From Paragonimus westermani (taxonomy: Eukaryota; Platyhelminthes; Trematoda; Plagiorchiida; Troglotrematidae), in NCBI GenBank assembly GCA_008508345.1, contig QNGE01000118.1:218710-282709 (forward strand): a DNA stretch of 64,000 nucleotides, written 5' to 3'. Shown piece after piece: positions 1-9,776 of this stretch; the first letter of the stretch is position 1; each line of letters opens with the position of its first letter. The notes below the pieces were generated by a model. It did no database searches and had not been told where the DNA came from. It saw nothing but the letters and a program-made list of their open reading frames with translations. A program made the position numbers and the translations under genes.

Positions 1-621
1 AAATCGATCCAAACAATCAATCAGTCAAAGCGAACCGGCCTCATTTGCACGTTCAGAACGCCATACCATCAAAGTATTTAATAAAAGTAGCTTATCCTCC
101 TAGATCCTACTCACATATTATTTATCACTTTATGACTAACGGCGCAGAGAGATACACGGACAGAACTGTCTGAAAGAATATTTTCCAAAATGGGCGATGA
201 CATCTGCGTTGCCGGATATCGATAGGGTTGATGGGTTACGCAAACAGCTGAACTTGGTGTGCTTCAGACAGAACAATTTCAGGACGACTTAGTTATCTGG
301 TTTACATATTCAAGATGCATTTGCTTGGTTGTGAACCATACGCTACCTTGTAAATGGTGGCATCCTCTAAAATAAAGATTAATTAATCTATTTCCGCACA
401 TCTAATATAAAAACTGAATACTGTAGATGTCACGTGAGTGGGTAATTTTCAACTGCCTGCATTCGCCATGCTCCTCTTTGTGAGTGCCCTGTAATTCATG
501 TTTGCATACACGTCTACAGTTCCCAGTCCTCAAGCCGAACAGCACTCACATTTAATTGCAGCCTTCGCTCATAATCTAAAGTGGTCAAGTGTTTAGATTT
601 GATTATTAGGTCATGCCTCGT
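1..621. other. Non-coding stretch, no feature seen
   Basis: No convincing coding frame, RNA gene or repeat was seen here. Short open frames on the minus strand at 514-696 overlap the tRNA-like repeat that follows and show no family motif. Confidence 0.5.
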
Positions 622-698
622 GAGATCAATGACGCAGTGGTCAACACGGTTGCCTAATGATTGGAATAGCCGGAGTTCAAATCCCGACCGTGGCAAGG
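622..698 (+). repeat. tRNA-like sequence (tRNA-derived SINE head or tRNA relic)
   Basis: The segment has a box-A-like block (TGGTCAACACGG, 638-649) and, about 24 bases further on, a box-B-like block (GAGTTCAAATCCC, 673-685). This is the internal promoter layout of a tRNA or tRNA-derived SINE. The T-stem pairs poorly around the TTCAAAT loop and no clean cloverleaf forms, so a functional tRNA is unlikely. A tRNA-derived SINE head or decayed tRNA copy is the best reading. No second copy was noticed in this window. Confidence 0.4.
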
Positions 699-762
699 AT
701 ATGCACTACTGACGAGCTCTAATGAGAGCGAAAATCGAGTCTACTGCTTCTTTTCAAAATAG

Positions 763-805
763 GCTGGCTGGAAAGTCTATCTGAATGTGAAGGGTGCGAT
801 CAAAC
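763..805 (+). other. Candidate 43-nt exon, unknown product
   Basis: A T-rich tract ending in AG at 761-762 is followed by 43 open bases and a strong donor (GTGAGT at 806). One frame reads AGWKVYLNVKGAIK without a stop and ends one base into a codon. No neighbouring exon of matching phase was found and the product is not recognised. It lies just after a tRNA-like repeat, so it may belong to a repeat rather than a gene. Chance is a serious alternative. Confidence 0.2.
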
Positions 806-2290
806 GTGAGTGATCTTCAACTTGAAAATAAACCAAATCCCCGACTGCTCATCAGTACTTCCCAATCTACGTTGTAGTGCTCATGGATGAACGACAAAGT
901 CGTACTCAACGGCAAGCATTATCTTCGTTCATCCGATACATCCGAGTTTCATGTCGGTGTTCAACATTCATTTGTCAATGGAGGAGTCTAATGACAAACC
1001 AAAATGACTAAATCGGTTTAACAACTTCATCCTGATGTATTCGATGATCATGAGGAAGACTATGGAGAACGGCGTGCACCCATAAACTCCACGAACTTTG
1101 TTTACGTATGCCTATCAGTGTGTTGTGATCAATAAAATCTAGCTAGATAAAGGAACCGACACTGCTTCTATCGACTAAGTTATTAGATATGGGAATTTCG
1201 AATGCGAATATCATCGAAAATTGCCGGTCTATTGATGTAATATCAGAATGAATTCCCCCGTAGCCAAATCTAAATTAAAGAAACCGCACGGTTTTCTTGT
1301 TGCTCAAACCTGGTTTGATGAATTTGAATAGTCAGTATTACGTGGTAAGTGTGAGCATATACTACGGACATCACTTCAATAAACAAAAATTGGCCGTTCT
1401 ACAAGAAATTATGGCATTGGTTTCAGTGAGCTGCGACATGTAATACGCCTGAATTGGTCACTTGAAGGAACACTTCCTGTTATGCCGACTAAACGAGCTT
1501 TTGCACAGGAAGAACGAAACTGCAAGCACGAAAACTGGCAGTGTATACAGGTAATAAACCTTACGGCTGTGGCAACAAAATCAGAAGTCTGATCTCATGT
1601 AACTGGATATCTTCATTTGGACAGAGTTTACATCAGTGCAGAATATCCCGTACTCCACTGATGTATCACGAAGCTGCTACTCCGTTGATTTCTTATTTTA
1701 TCTAACCTGATACCACAGACTATCAAAAACATACTTGCTTGCTTCGTGTCTCTGTTCACGACAAAAAATATATTCTGCCAGTTCGCCAGATTGAGATGTA
1801 ATCAACTTAAGTAAGAACAATATTTTTATTGACATTTTGACAGACAGTAGCAGATTGTAAAATGTTTGAAACAACTTTTGGGCATTCACTTCTCATCAGC
1901 AATCACGGCGAAAACAAATCAATCTCTCTCTTTAGTGGACCGGTATGCTGGCAACAGACAAAGATTCGTTAGGTTCAACACACTGGTGTTCTAGACATTG
2001 TGAGAAGCCAAACTCAGGACCAACTTGATGTTTGAGGGATGCATGCTAATTTGATATGGATCACAATAACAATTCCCTTGACGTAGTTACTGTAACATTT
2101 TGCTTCCCAGCCAATTTGTTAATAAGTCGTTCACAACGCACAGCTGATTCAGTAATATTCTCCCGTAGAACCCTTATAATTTATCTAAAGTGAGGTAATT
2201 AGGTTGCTTTCCACTCTCAGTCTGTCAAAATTGATGTGGAAAACATAGAAAAGACAGCCAATATGTATTCACTTTTTTTCATGTCTGCAG
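806..2290. other. Non-coding stretch, no feature seen
   Basis: Both strands have frequent stops. The minus-strand frame at 1698-1889 is leucine-rich and low in information, with no family motif. No repeats, RNA genes or retroelement fragments were recognised. Confidence 0.45.
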
Positions 2291-2461
2291 TACGTAACAT
2301 TGGCTTGTTTTGAGCAAGAGGACAAAAAGCCAAAATCAGGCAGCTCCCTCCAGATGTCAATATATTTTCCAATTCGGAGTGTGAACTTAAATCTAATATT
2401 GAATACCTTTGTTGACCTAGAAGTTACCGCGGGTTTCCAGATGGTCACTCATCCGGACTAA
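2291..2461 (+). other. Open segment after a strong splice acceptor, unknown product
   Basis: A pyrimidine-rich tract (TTTTTTTCATGTCTGCAG, ending at 2290) is followed by 56 open codons and a TAA at 2459-2461. The frame starts YVTLACFEQEDKKPKSG and is mixed in composition. No matching donor was identified, so it would have to be a last exon. The length is not exceptional for chance and the protein is not recognised. Confidence 0.15.
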
Positions 2462-3044
2462 GAGCTGTGTAACCGAAAACATCAATTTTATATAGAGCTA
2501 TACTGCCGTTATTATGTATGATCTGTAACCCATCGCACTGTTTTCTTTAGCAACGACAGTTTCACAAAATATTGTTTAAATTAATGTTAGCCGAATAGAT
2601 TCGCTCATGATCTTACACGTCCTCACTTTTTGCTGTAGATTAGGATTGTCAGTTCACCCGAATCAAGCATCATAAAACATCCTAAAACATCACCGACCAG
2701 TCATTTTTCACACCTTCGCAAAATCAAAGCCGTTGTTTGAGTGATCGTACAGATGGTATCAATAGCTATGCAATCAGTCCACATGTAATGGTAAACAACC
2801 GACAAGCATCAGCGTTTCCGAATGAGCTTCAACAAAGTCAACTCCTCAGTTTCCATTTAAATCTGCAGAGTTGCAGTCTACGCGTGCTTCACACTTGTTC
2901 AAATTTACCAGTGAACCATTCATTTTGAAGCATATGGTTTCGTTAGGTTTAGATGAGATGACAAAATACTCGTTCTTGGAAGTCACGTGAATGTTCCGGT
3001 TTGTTAGCAGTTCTAATTGATTTGCGGTTAAGTAAACGGCACTT

Positions 3045-3815
3045 TCACTTATTTATTATGCAATTACATTCGGTAACCAATAGCTTGACCAGGAATGCAT
3101 CTGTGAGTAGCGGACCTAGGAATGAGCCCGTTTCTACTCCATCTGTTTTCCCTGTACAATTCTCCAGTAAACCGAAATTGAATATTGAGTACAAAACAGT
3201 GATAGTTCTTCCAGTATTCCCACTTAAGTCCGATCTCAATTTAGTTGTCCTCGGTTGAGTTGCAGAGACAATCGACAGTTTTTCCGATGATACGTTAGTG
3301 ATTAGAATGATCACAATCAAGGACAATATGTTGTCCTTCCCGATATCCAGTAAATTCACTTAATATTTCGTACCAAATCTATGCTTTAAATTGAAAGAGG
3401 TTAGTACTGATTTGGTCGGTTATGATTTCTCTAACAGCCATTCGGCCACGATATGATGTGGCAAATTATACATGTTCGGGATCAGTCTAAAAGTCGCACC
3501 ATTCTTGTGAAATCTCAGAAGACCGTACGAACGCGCAGTGAGAATTCCCGTAGGTATTATTCGTTCGATTGTTCGAGCTTCGTTAACGTCTGAATGTTCA
3601 TTTGATGAAGTAATTTGGTTAAACTTATCTATTGTTTTAATTCTATCGTTTTCTGTTTTCTGAAGCTCCGAGATATCTGAAAGAATGAACGACATTTTGA
3701 TAACGTGATCAGTGTAATCAAGTAAGTGCATCCCTACTCTTCTGTCACGTTTCATGAATAAAACATTCTGGTTGATTTGCAACTCCCTTGTAGCGTCAAA
3801 GTTTTCTTGCTTCAA
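3045..3815 (-). pseudogene. Penelope-like element reverse transcriptase relic (PLE-A)
   Basis: Minus-strand relic of a PLE reverse transcriptase in two broken blocks. The 5' block (3815-3420) contains MKRDRRVGMHLLDYTDHVIK, matching the family's N-terminal finger motif (usually a RPDKG-type core followed by a LLD-Y-DYV stretch), then a segment corresponding to the PLE 'LYGLPKIHK' motif, decayed here to SYGLLRFHKNG. The 3' block (3359-3045) contains LITNVSSEKL, the counterpart of the 'FTNVPLE' motif after the first catalytic Asp, and GKTDGVETGSFLGPLLTDAF, the counterpart of the diagnostic 'DGVAMGSPLGPLLAD' motif. Stops and a frame change lie between the blocks at about 3360-3420. No YVDD motif or endonuclease could be followed below 3045. 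It is a dead copy, more like PLE-C at 49 kb than the 7.4-kb element. Confidence 0.85.
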
Positions 3816-4118
3816 CCTCCTGCAAACCGATATTCAGATGAGAATAGCAACATTTCACAAAAGTGGACTAACGGTGTTCGGCACTAAATTCTGACGATAG
3901 AATGAATCCATTTGTTTGCGTCTTCAAATGAAACCTCTGTGTTTAGACAATCACATTTAGAATTCGAATGGCAATATTTTGGGTCTAGTGATAGCACCTT
4001 TACCACGCTTGTCCATCAGCAAAGCTTACTGTATCGTTCGATATCTGCCCCATAAAGATACCAGACCATAAAAATAGTTTCTTAAGTTCTTCTTTTCTTT
4101 CTATATCTAAAAACTCAC
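3816..4118. other. Flank of PLE relic, no separate feature
   Basis: The minus strand upstream of the PLE-A relic could hold more of its N-terminal region but no conserved motif is readable. The plus strand has frequent stops. Confidence 0.35.
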
Positions 4119-4241
4119 CTGTTACTGTCAAGCCGGTTGAGTTTGGAGAACCACAATGTGGTGGTCGGGGAGCATTCACGAACATCTCTCGAAATGATTT
4201 CAGAATGGCTCGAGGAATTTCATTTCCATTGTGACAGACTC
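4119..4241 (-). other. Candidate minus-strand exon, unknown product
   Basis: A minus-strand open frame with a clean donor (CAG followed by GTGAGT; plus-strand ACTCAC at 4113-4118) reads NGNEIPRAILKSFREMFVNA, then a Pro/His/Cys-containing stretch. The upstream acceptor is unclear: the frame is closed by a stop just above 4245 and the available AG lacks a good pyrimidine tract. The frame also stays open past the donor down to 4000. No family was recognised. Confidence 0.2.
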
Positions 4242-4328
4242 CCAATTAACTGGCACTATCCATCAAACAAATTCGACTGAAGCGTTCCGAATCATTTGTA
4301 AGGTTCATCAAACATGATGCGGCTGTTA

Positions 4329-5240
4329 TTAATGGCCGAGACTATTGCTAGCACGCTCCACACTCCCCGCATTTGTATCCAAAAATATCTCACACAAACC
4401 CTCCATTTCTCTTGGTCCATTATTACACTGCCCCTTGACACTGGCGAATGTATGTCTCAGGACAAGCAAGTGTGGCATTAACACACGCAACACCATTCCC
4501 ACCATCATCCAGTAGACTGTAATCCGCATCACTTCTATTCGATTTGTTACAGTTTTTACAAATAACCTACACCTACCCTATGCACCCATAAGGGTCTTAT
4601 GGGAGTTACCGAAAACAGCTGTTTATAAAAGTGACTTCTTTTGAATTGTACGGGAATCTGGAGAGTATTGAGCAATGTGTGTTAGCCTATCTGCCTACGG
4701 CAGGCAAACAATTGGTTACGTAATTTCCTGCACACATGTGCTTTCCGTTTAACTGGAAACAAGCAAAAGAGTAGGCATTTACTAGCACGCTTGGTTGGTA
4801 AGCTGATTCTAAAATGCTATCCCTGCTTCTGTTGACAGGTCCCCCTATAAAATAAAGGTATCAGGCGCATGACATGTTCTTAGTAAAATTGATCAACGAT
4901 GATTTAAAGGAGTAGAACAGGACCTATTTTTTGTAGGACATATTCATTCTACAGGACCTCGGCGACAATAGATAACAACCGGCACTTGCGACAACTTTGT
5001 CCCAGGGTTTCACAGATCACATGTTACACAGAATTTTTTCGGGGCCAGTGTAATTAAGATAGTAACAGTCAAGATAATCAATAATGTATGGTGAGAAGTG
5101 AGAGAGTATATTTCACCCTTTGAATTGTTCCTTATGTAGAATCTTCGTTTCCGCGAGCGATGAATCTAGTAATTGCCGGAGTCCTGGCTTTCGATTGTAT
5201 GGTTTCACCCGAGTTTCTACACCATGCTCCAAATCGACCA
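4329..5240. other. Non-coding stretch, no feature seen
   Basis: No coding frame with family motifs was found. The minus-strand frame at 4329-4532 has nothing recognisable. A short inverted repeat (TGCCT-acgg-CAGGCA, about 4691) is too small to interpret. Confidence 0.4.
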
Positions 5241-5321
5241 CTTCAGTCCGGCCCTTAGCCTGATCATTCTATCCTCTCCATCAGACAGCCTTCACAAATC
5301 TGCTATCAAAGTCTCACTTAC

Positions 5322-5381
5322 CTGTATATGTTCGCATGTGAAATCATTCTCTTTTAGAAGCGGTAAGTCAGATTTCTTCAT
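5322..5381 (-). other. Candidate minus-strand first exon (ATG to donor)
   Basis: On the minus strand an ATG at 5381-5379 opens a 20-codon frame (MKKSDLPLLKEND, then FTCEHIQ) that ends exactly at a perfect donor (CAG followed by GTAAGT; plus ACTTAC at 5316-5321), in phase 0. It is polar and protein-like, but too short to identify. The plus strand of the same region is also open (5173-5385) and has its own GTAAGT at 5366 after a pyrimidine-rich AG, so the coding strand, if any, is undecided. Confidence 0.2.
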
Positions 5382-5385
5382 ATAA

Positions 5386-6382
5386 TCAGAACGGCGGTTT
5401 GGGTTGAGTGAACATTATTAATAAATCTTATTTTTAAATCCAAGGTTGTGAACTGTGCACTGAGTAGGTAATTAACATCTCTGTGGGACTCTTATTTCGA
5501 CTGGCACCATACGTCAGACTGAGTGGTAATGGAAACTAAGAGATTAACTCAGGCTGAGAAGGTGAGGTGGAGAGTGTATATGAATGATGGAAATAAAATT
5601 AGCACACAGACGGTAGAAGTTTTTGTAATTAATCTACAGCTGGGAGGACAAAGCTGGGAAAGAGCACAAGGATGTGTACAGACATGGCTTATTTGAATTG
5701 GGCTGTGATCCAACCAGTCGCAGTCGGGCCATAAAGGTGAAACACCTACACAGCACTTTCCTCACCAAACACCGGAATGTGATGGACTAATCTTATAGTT
5801 CGAGCAGTGCATGCTCAGGGTGACGTTGTGCTGCTCCAGGTGTAGACACCGCATTGTCTCAGTTTTATAGTTTCATTGTTATGTGTTAGAAGTAAGCCGA
5901 TCTGTCTGATATCTGTAATTTTTGCAACTTGCCGAATAAGTACACCATCGACAGCAATGGAACAGACTGATTCCACGTCACTGCTACCGACCGTTTAGCT
6001 GTGTCCACGTACGGCAATATACCCTGCTTATGCACGTACACAAATATTGTATGCTCCAAGAGTTCCACATGCTATTCGTCACAATGGCGCACCATCTTTG
6101 TCGTTAGCTTCGATGTCCTCTTCAGTGACATCAACTGTCCGTTTTGCTTTATCGATGAAAGGTAAGGACATATAGGCAAACATGTTTTCGATAATTCATC
6201 TTCAGGCCGGTAGAGTTATATATGGAGTTGGTAGAGTTACGTAGAACTATCGATCAGATTTATCACAGAGAAACTAGGCCACTGACCAGTCAGTTGGCGA
6301 TGGCTTGATTGGTCGGTTACATCACGCTTTTTTCTACGGCTCCACTTTGTATGTATCTATTTAATCGTTACTTTGTTACCAG
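5386..6382. other. Mostly non-coding stretch
   Basis: The minus strand has two overlapping open frames at about 5830-6068. One reads ESVCSIAVDGVLIRQVAKIT in part, but it has no good splice sites or family motif. Nothing else was recognised. The last 60 bases (6320-6382) are pyrimidine-rich and lead into the splice acceptor of the next entry. Confidence 0.35.
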
Positions 6383-6491
6383 TCATGTGGGTCGCCCAAC
6401 CAGACGTTTAATCGGACGTATCCGTAATCAACGTCCAGCATGGAACAACATCGGAGTTAACAAGAGAATTGTCGCAACTCTTGGTTTCCAG
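6383..6491 (+). CDS. Candidate internal exon, possibly mitochondrial ribosomal protein L30 (uL30m)
   Basis: A 109-nt segment lies between a pyrimidine-rich acceptor ending in AG at 6381-6382 and a donor (CAG followed by GTAATC, 6492). With two bases from an upstream exon it encodes HVGRPTRRLIGRIRNQRPAW followed by NNIGVNKRIVATLGFQ, ending in phase 0. The arrangement LIxRIRxxRPxW...(I/V)(V)xxLGF resembles the core of animal mitochondrial uL30, where a basic strand is followed by a (R/K)PxW and a helix ending in LGL or LGF. Basic composition fits a ribosomal protein. No other exon of the gene was located, so it would have long flanking introns. The identification is by pattern only. Confidence 0.35.
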
Positions 6492-7362
6492 GTAATCTAA
6501 TTATTCTATACCAATGAGAATTGACACCTCTTATAATCAAAAGGCCTACAAGCACAAATGTAAGAAGTAAATCTGAACGCTGAATTAATCGTTACTCTTC
6601 ATTGTAAGTTGGCTTTGAGGTTTTATTGGTTACAAGTCCCATGCGGTAAATTGTTACCACGTTACAATAGTTGCAACCAGCATCTCATGGGCTTCCGTTG
6701 CTAAATCTAAACAGTGGTGTTGTCTCTCTGCCTTGAAAATGACGTTCCTATGTTTCGCTTTTTGCTACGCATTCAATCGGTTTAATTCTGTTTTTCCATG
6801 TGCTGTCTGAACTACTCACAAAATGTGCGCAGCTTTAACATTTACAGAAATATGTAGATATTCGCCAAACAAGCGTTGTTGGTTAACAATTAGCAAGCGT
6901 GAATTCATCTGTTAACCAACGTAGGTTAGATTGGCATTGCGCTGAACTGTTTGTGGCCAACGTGCTTTCATTCACAAATGAGAAAATGAAGACTGATTTG
7001 AATTTTCATTGTTTCTCAACTTTGAGTGATGGTAGAATGAACAAAGAAAATGGCATCTCTCTAGTAATTCAATTCATTCAAACCTCAAACAATTTAAACG
7101 AGGAAATATACAGAGTTGCACGCAGAGTGAGTAATTGCAAGATTGTCCGAGATAGTAAATGCGACTATTTCTGACAGTTTCTTTCACAAGACGTCAGTTT
7201 ACTGGTACCAATTAAACAATAATTCCGCATTTTACTGTTCATTAGTTTCTCATCGTCTAAGTTGTAACTGTTGGCAAAGTTCAGAATATCATACAAAATT
7301 TCTGGTTAGCTTCAAGATAGCTGAGTCAACCGCCAGTCTACGTCATTTGACTTTCTTGGTTA
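6492..7362. other. Intron or intergenic sequence upstream of PLE-B
   Basis: Open frames at 6899-7174 and 7143-7370 carry no recognisable PLE or host motif. They could be eroded 5' sequence of the PLE that starts near 7.4 kb, but no homology was visible. No terminal repeat matching the 3' end of that element (9.58-9.78 kb) was found, so PLE-B appears 5' truncated. Confidence 0.4.
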
Positions 7363-8034
7363 GTGTATAGAGAGACCAGGAGTCACGCCAGTAATTCTGT
7401 TCCCCAGAATGTGAAATTTGGTGAACGCTTCCGATCGTTACATTGCCAAGTTTGCTCATACTATTTCGTGCAATACTTTACCAACAAGAGTGCCGTGGTT
7501 ATCGTAGCAAGAACCACGAATAAAAGGAGAATAGCCCTTGAAGAAAAGCTCCCAAGACTGTCGAAGAAGTATACCAACTCCACCAATTGTACGTGGATCA
7601 GAAACCTAACAAACCATCCACTATCCAACGACGAACAATATGTAGTTGTGAAAGGACTCAATTTTAACATGAGAGATGCACCAAACAGAGAATACTTGGC
7701 AAACTCAGAACACATAATGAAATCTAACATCTTGCCGGGAGACGCACAGCACCAAATCCGACACACTATCGTGCCAGTATTGACCCGCAGTAGGCCGACC
7801 AATAAACTTACCCAACGGGAACAACCAGCTTTGAACAACCTTGAAAAGGATGACATCATCATTTTGCCAGCTGATAAGGAACGGATGACAGTTATCATGG
7901 ATAAGGTTGACAACCTAAAGAAAGCAAAACAACTGCTCAACGAAAAACCATGTACCGCCTACGCAATGCTGATCTCACCAAAAACCTGGCCAACAAAATC
8001 AACAGCACACAAAAAAGCTATAGGATACGCATGA
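7363..8034 (+). pseudogene. PLE-B N-terminal and finger region of the RT polyprotein
   Basis: Open frame of 223 codons. From about 7590 it matches the PLE N-terminal layout: WIRNLTNHPLSNDEQYVVVK followed by GLNFN, then DDIIILPADKERMTVIMDK, the counterpart of the family's 'ILPADKG-xTVVMDK' motif, then a helix ending KKAKQLLNEKP. The first 40 residues show no family feature, and the true element start is uncertain. The frame ends at a TGA (8032-8034) where the reading continues in frame 2 at 8042, indicating a frameshift just upstream. Confidence 0.8.
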
Positions 8035-8041
8035 GATAAGC

Positions 8042-9048
8042 AAACAGGAGCGCTGGAAAGTGCAGTCGAAAGATGCAACCAATGCTCAATTATACGGACT
8101 ACCAAAAATACACAAAGATGGTGTCCCACTACAACCAATTGTATCTCTACCGGGCACACCGACCTAAATTTGGCCAAAGACCTATCCAAACGGCTACGAT
8201 ATCTCATCGACGGATCAGAACATTCCATCAACAATGCTGTAAAATTCTTGAACAAATTAAAACACGTGAAGATAAAAGAAGACGAAGCAATGATTTCGTT
8301 TGATGTCAAAGCACACTTCATGTCCATTGACCTCACCCTAGCCAAAGAGACACTGCGAAAGTTGTTGGAAGAAAATCCCCGACCGGATGAATCATTGGAA
8401 CCGGAGAGCATATGCAACCTCATAGAGCTATGTTTGTCGACGTACTTGAAATTCAATGGTCAAATCTACCAAAAACTTAAAGGAACTCCAATGGGTTCGC
8501 CCATATGCGGATTTATCGCAGAGGCGGTCATGCAGAGATTAGAGAATATCGCCCTACCAACGATCAAACCGAAACTCTGGGTAAGGTATGTTGACGTTAC
8601 ATTCGTAATCCTTAAACGCTCAAGGATTGATGACACATACAGACTGCTGAACAGCAATCTCAAAGATATTAAATTTATGATGGATTTGGAAACGGATAAC
8701 CAACTGCGGTTCCTAGATGTACTAATCAACCGCAAACCTGAAGAAACACTGGAAACCTCAGTTTGTCGGAAAGAAGCACACACGGACCAACTCCTTAGTT
8801 TTCCCAGCAACCACCCAGTCTGCCATAAAAGAAGCTGCATTCGAACTCTGTTCAAACGGGTTGAAACACACTGCAGCAACGCAGAGCTCCGGAGAAAGGA
8901 AGAAAACTACCTATACCGAGCATTTCTTTGCAACGAATACTCACGAAATTTCATCAGATACAGGTTATTACAAAAACAGAGTCCAACACTGCTGAGCCAC
9001 CAACAAAACGAATTGCACTACCATACATCAAAACCGTATCAGAAATGA
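8042..9048 (+). pseudogene. PLE-B reverse transcriptase core
   Basis: The segment begins in frame 2 (8042-8166) with the diagnostic motif LYGLPKIHKDGVPLQPIV, then returns to frame 1 (8170-9048). In frame 1 the first catalytic motif reads ISFDVKAHFMSIDL with its Asp intact. The PLE signature QKLKGTPMGSPICGFIAEAV follows, then the catalytic palm motif as YVDVTF where the family has YVDD(T/S)F. The second Asp of the pair is therefore replaced by Val (about 8595-8597). Next comes QLRFLDVLINRK, the family's 'LPFLDVL(I/V)xR' motif, and a thumb region with CRKEAHTDQLLSF and IRTLFKRVETHCS. The copy is otherwise well conserved, but the Asp loss and two frame changes make it inactive. Confidence 0.9.
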
Positions 9049-9590
9049 CTGCAAGACTACTCAGAACAAACGGTATGACCCTAGCGCACAAGCCAACAGC
9101 AGCATTACGAAGAATACTATCAAAACCGAAAGAACAATCAAAACCCGCCGATAGAAGTAATGTCATTTACAAAACCCAATGCAATGACTGCAAACACTAC
9201 TACGTCGGCCAAACCTGACAAAAATTATCAACACGAATAGATGAACACGAACTGGCCATCAAGAGGCACGATCAATTTTCCCTGATCTCCGTCCACAAGG
9301 ATTCAACTGGACACGCCTCCAACTTTTACACCGCAAAATCCTTACGCAGGCAAATACAAACATGAAAGAGAATTTCTCGAAGCTTGGTACTCATCAAGCC
9401 CAAATACCGGTAAGCCCAAACGACAGAGAGCAGCCAATCAGACTCCAGCCCAAGGACTCCAGGGAACAGCCAATCGGAAATCAGGTCAAAGCTCAATTGC
9501 GACAAAGTCAACCAATGGTGGGTCAGGCCAAACACGACAGAAAGCGACCAACCAGAATTCAGACCAGTAGGTCAACCCACTCTGTTATAT
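8955..9590 (+). pseudogene. PLE-B linker and GIY-YIG endonuclease
   Basis: After a frame change near 8955-8985, frame 3 carries the PLE linker (RIALPYIKTVSEMTARLL, AHKPTAALRRILSKPKEQ), then VIYKTQCNDCKHYYVGQT, which combines the CxxC-containing start and the 'YVG' half of the GIY-YIG motif. A TGA at 9216-9218 interrupts the frame directly after YVGQT. Downstream the same frame continues with KLSTRIDEHELAIKRHD and SLISVHKDSTGHASNF, matching the catalytic Arg, Glu-His and 'D-GH-F' parts of the domain. Frame 2 then carries REFLEAWYSS. The endonuclease is of the 'CNDCxxxYVGQT' type, unlike the 'CxCxxSYIG' type of the relics at 29, 41 and 50 kb. Confidence 0.85.
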
Positions 9591-9600
9591 AAGAGCAGGC
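9583..9600 (+). promoter_or_regulatory. TATA-like box in PLE-B 3' terminal region
   Basis: GTTATATAAGAGCAGGC at about 9584-9600 is a strong TATA-box-like sequence 60-70 bases upstream of the hammerhead-like motif. In PLEs with terminal repeats (pLTRs) promoter and ribozyme sit together in the repeat, so the position fits. Function is inferred. Confidence 0.35.
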
Positions 9601-9655
9601 ATCGATCCAACTTCACCAAACGCCACATTCAAAACTATACGCTGAAACACTCACG

Positions 9656-9712
9656 CACTGATGTTGTCGCTTGGTGATGAAACGTTTGCAGCCTAAATGC
9701 CAAGCTCGGCGA
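9656..9712 (+). ncRNA. Hammerhead-ribozyme-like motif of PLE-B
   Basis: The core is CTGATG (9658-9663), then two T, a 5-bp stem with a 3-base loop (GTCGC-TTG-GTGAT, 9666-9678, including G-T pairs), and GAAA (9679-9682). This is the order CUGAUGA-stem II-GAAA of a hammerhead. A short stem III and cleavage site could follow in ACGTTTGCAGCC (9682-9693), where a functional motif would need GUH rather than GCC. The A after CTGATG is T here, and stem I pairing is weak. It reads as a degenerate copy of the minimal hammerhead known from Penelope-like elements. It is unlikely to self-cleave efficiently. Confidence 0.35.
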
Positions 9713-9776
9713 ACATATCAATACAAAAACCATCAACACGAGCTACGAACAACACCAACACTGTTCCCAACCATTA

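Larger units (their letters stand above)
7363..9776 (+). mobile_element. Penelope-like element, nearly complete but broken (PLE-B)
   Basis: The best-preserved retroelement of the window. In order on the plus strand it has an N-terminal region with PLE finger motifs (7487-8034), the RT core (8042-about 8960), a linker and GIY-YIG endonuclease (about 8955-9590), then a TATA-like box (9587-9593) and a hammerhead-like motif (9656-9712) as expected in a PLE terminal repeat. The 3' boundary near 9776 is approximate. At least three frame changes and one in-frame TGA break the single ORF expected of the family. The coding remnant spans roughly 2.1 kb. No target-site duplication was identified. Confidence 0.85.

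Noticed and set aside
5830..6068. Two overlapping minus-strand frames, one reading VCSIAVDGVLIRQVAKIT
   Set aside because: No usable acceptor or donor and no recognised family. Kept only as a remark.
7461..8879. Long minus-strand frames opposite PLE-B
   Set aside because: They are antisense shadows of the RT coding frame, whose plus-strand motifs are unmistakable.
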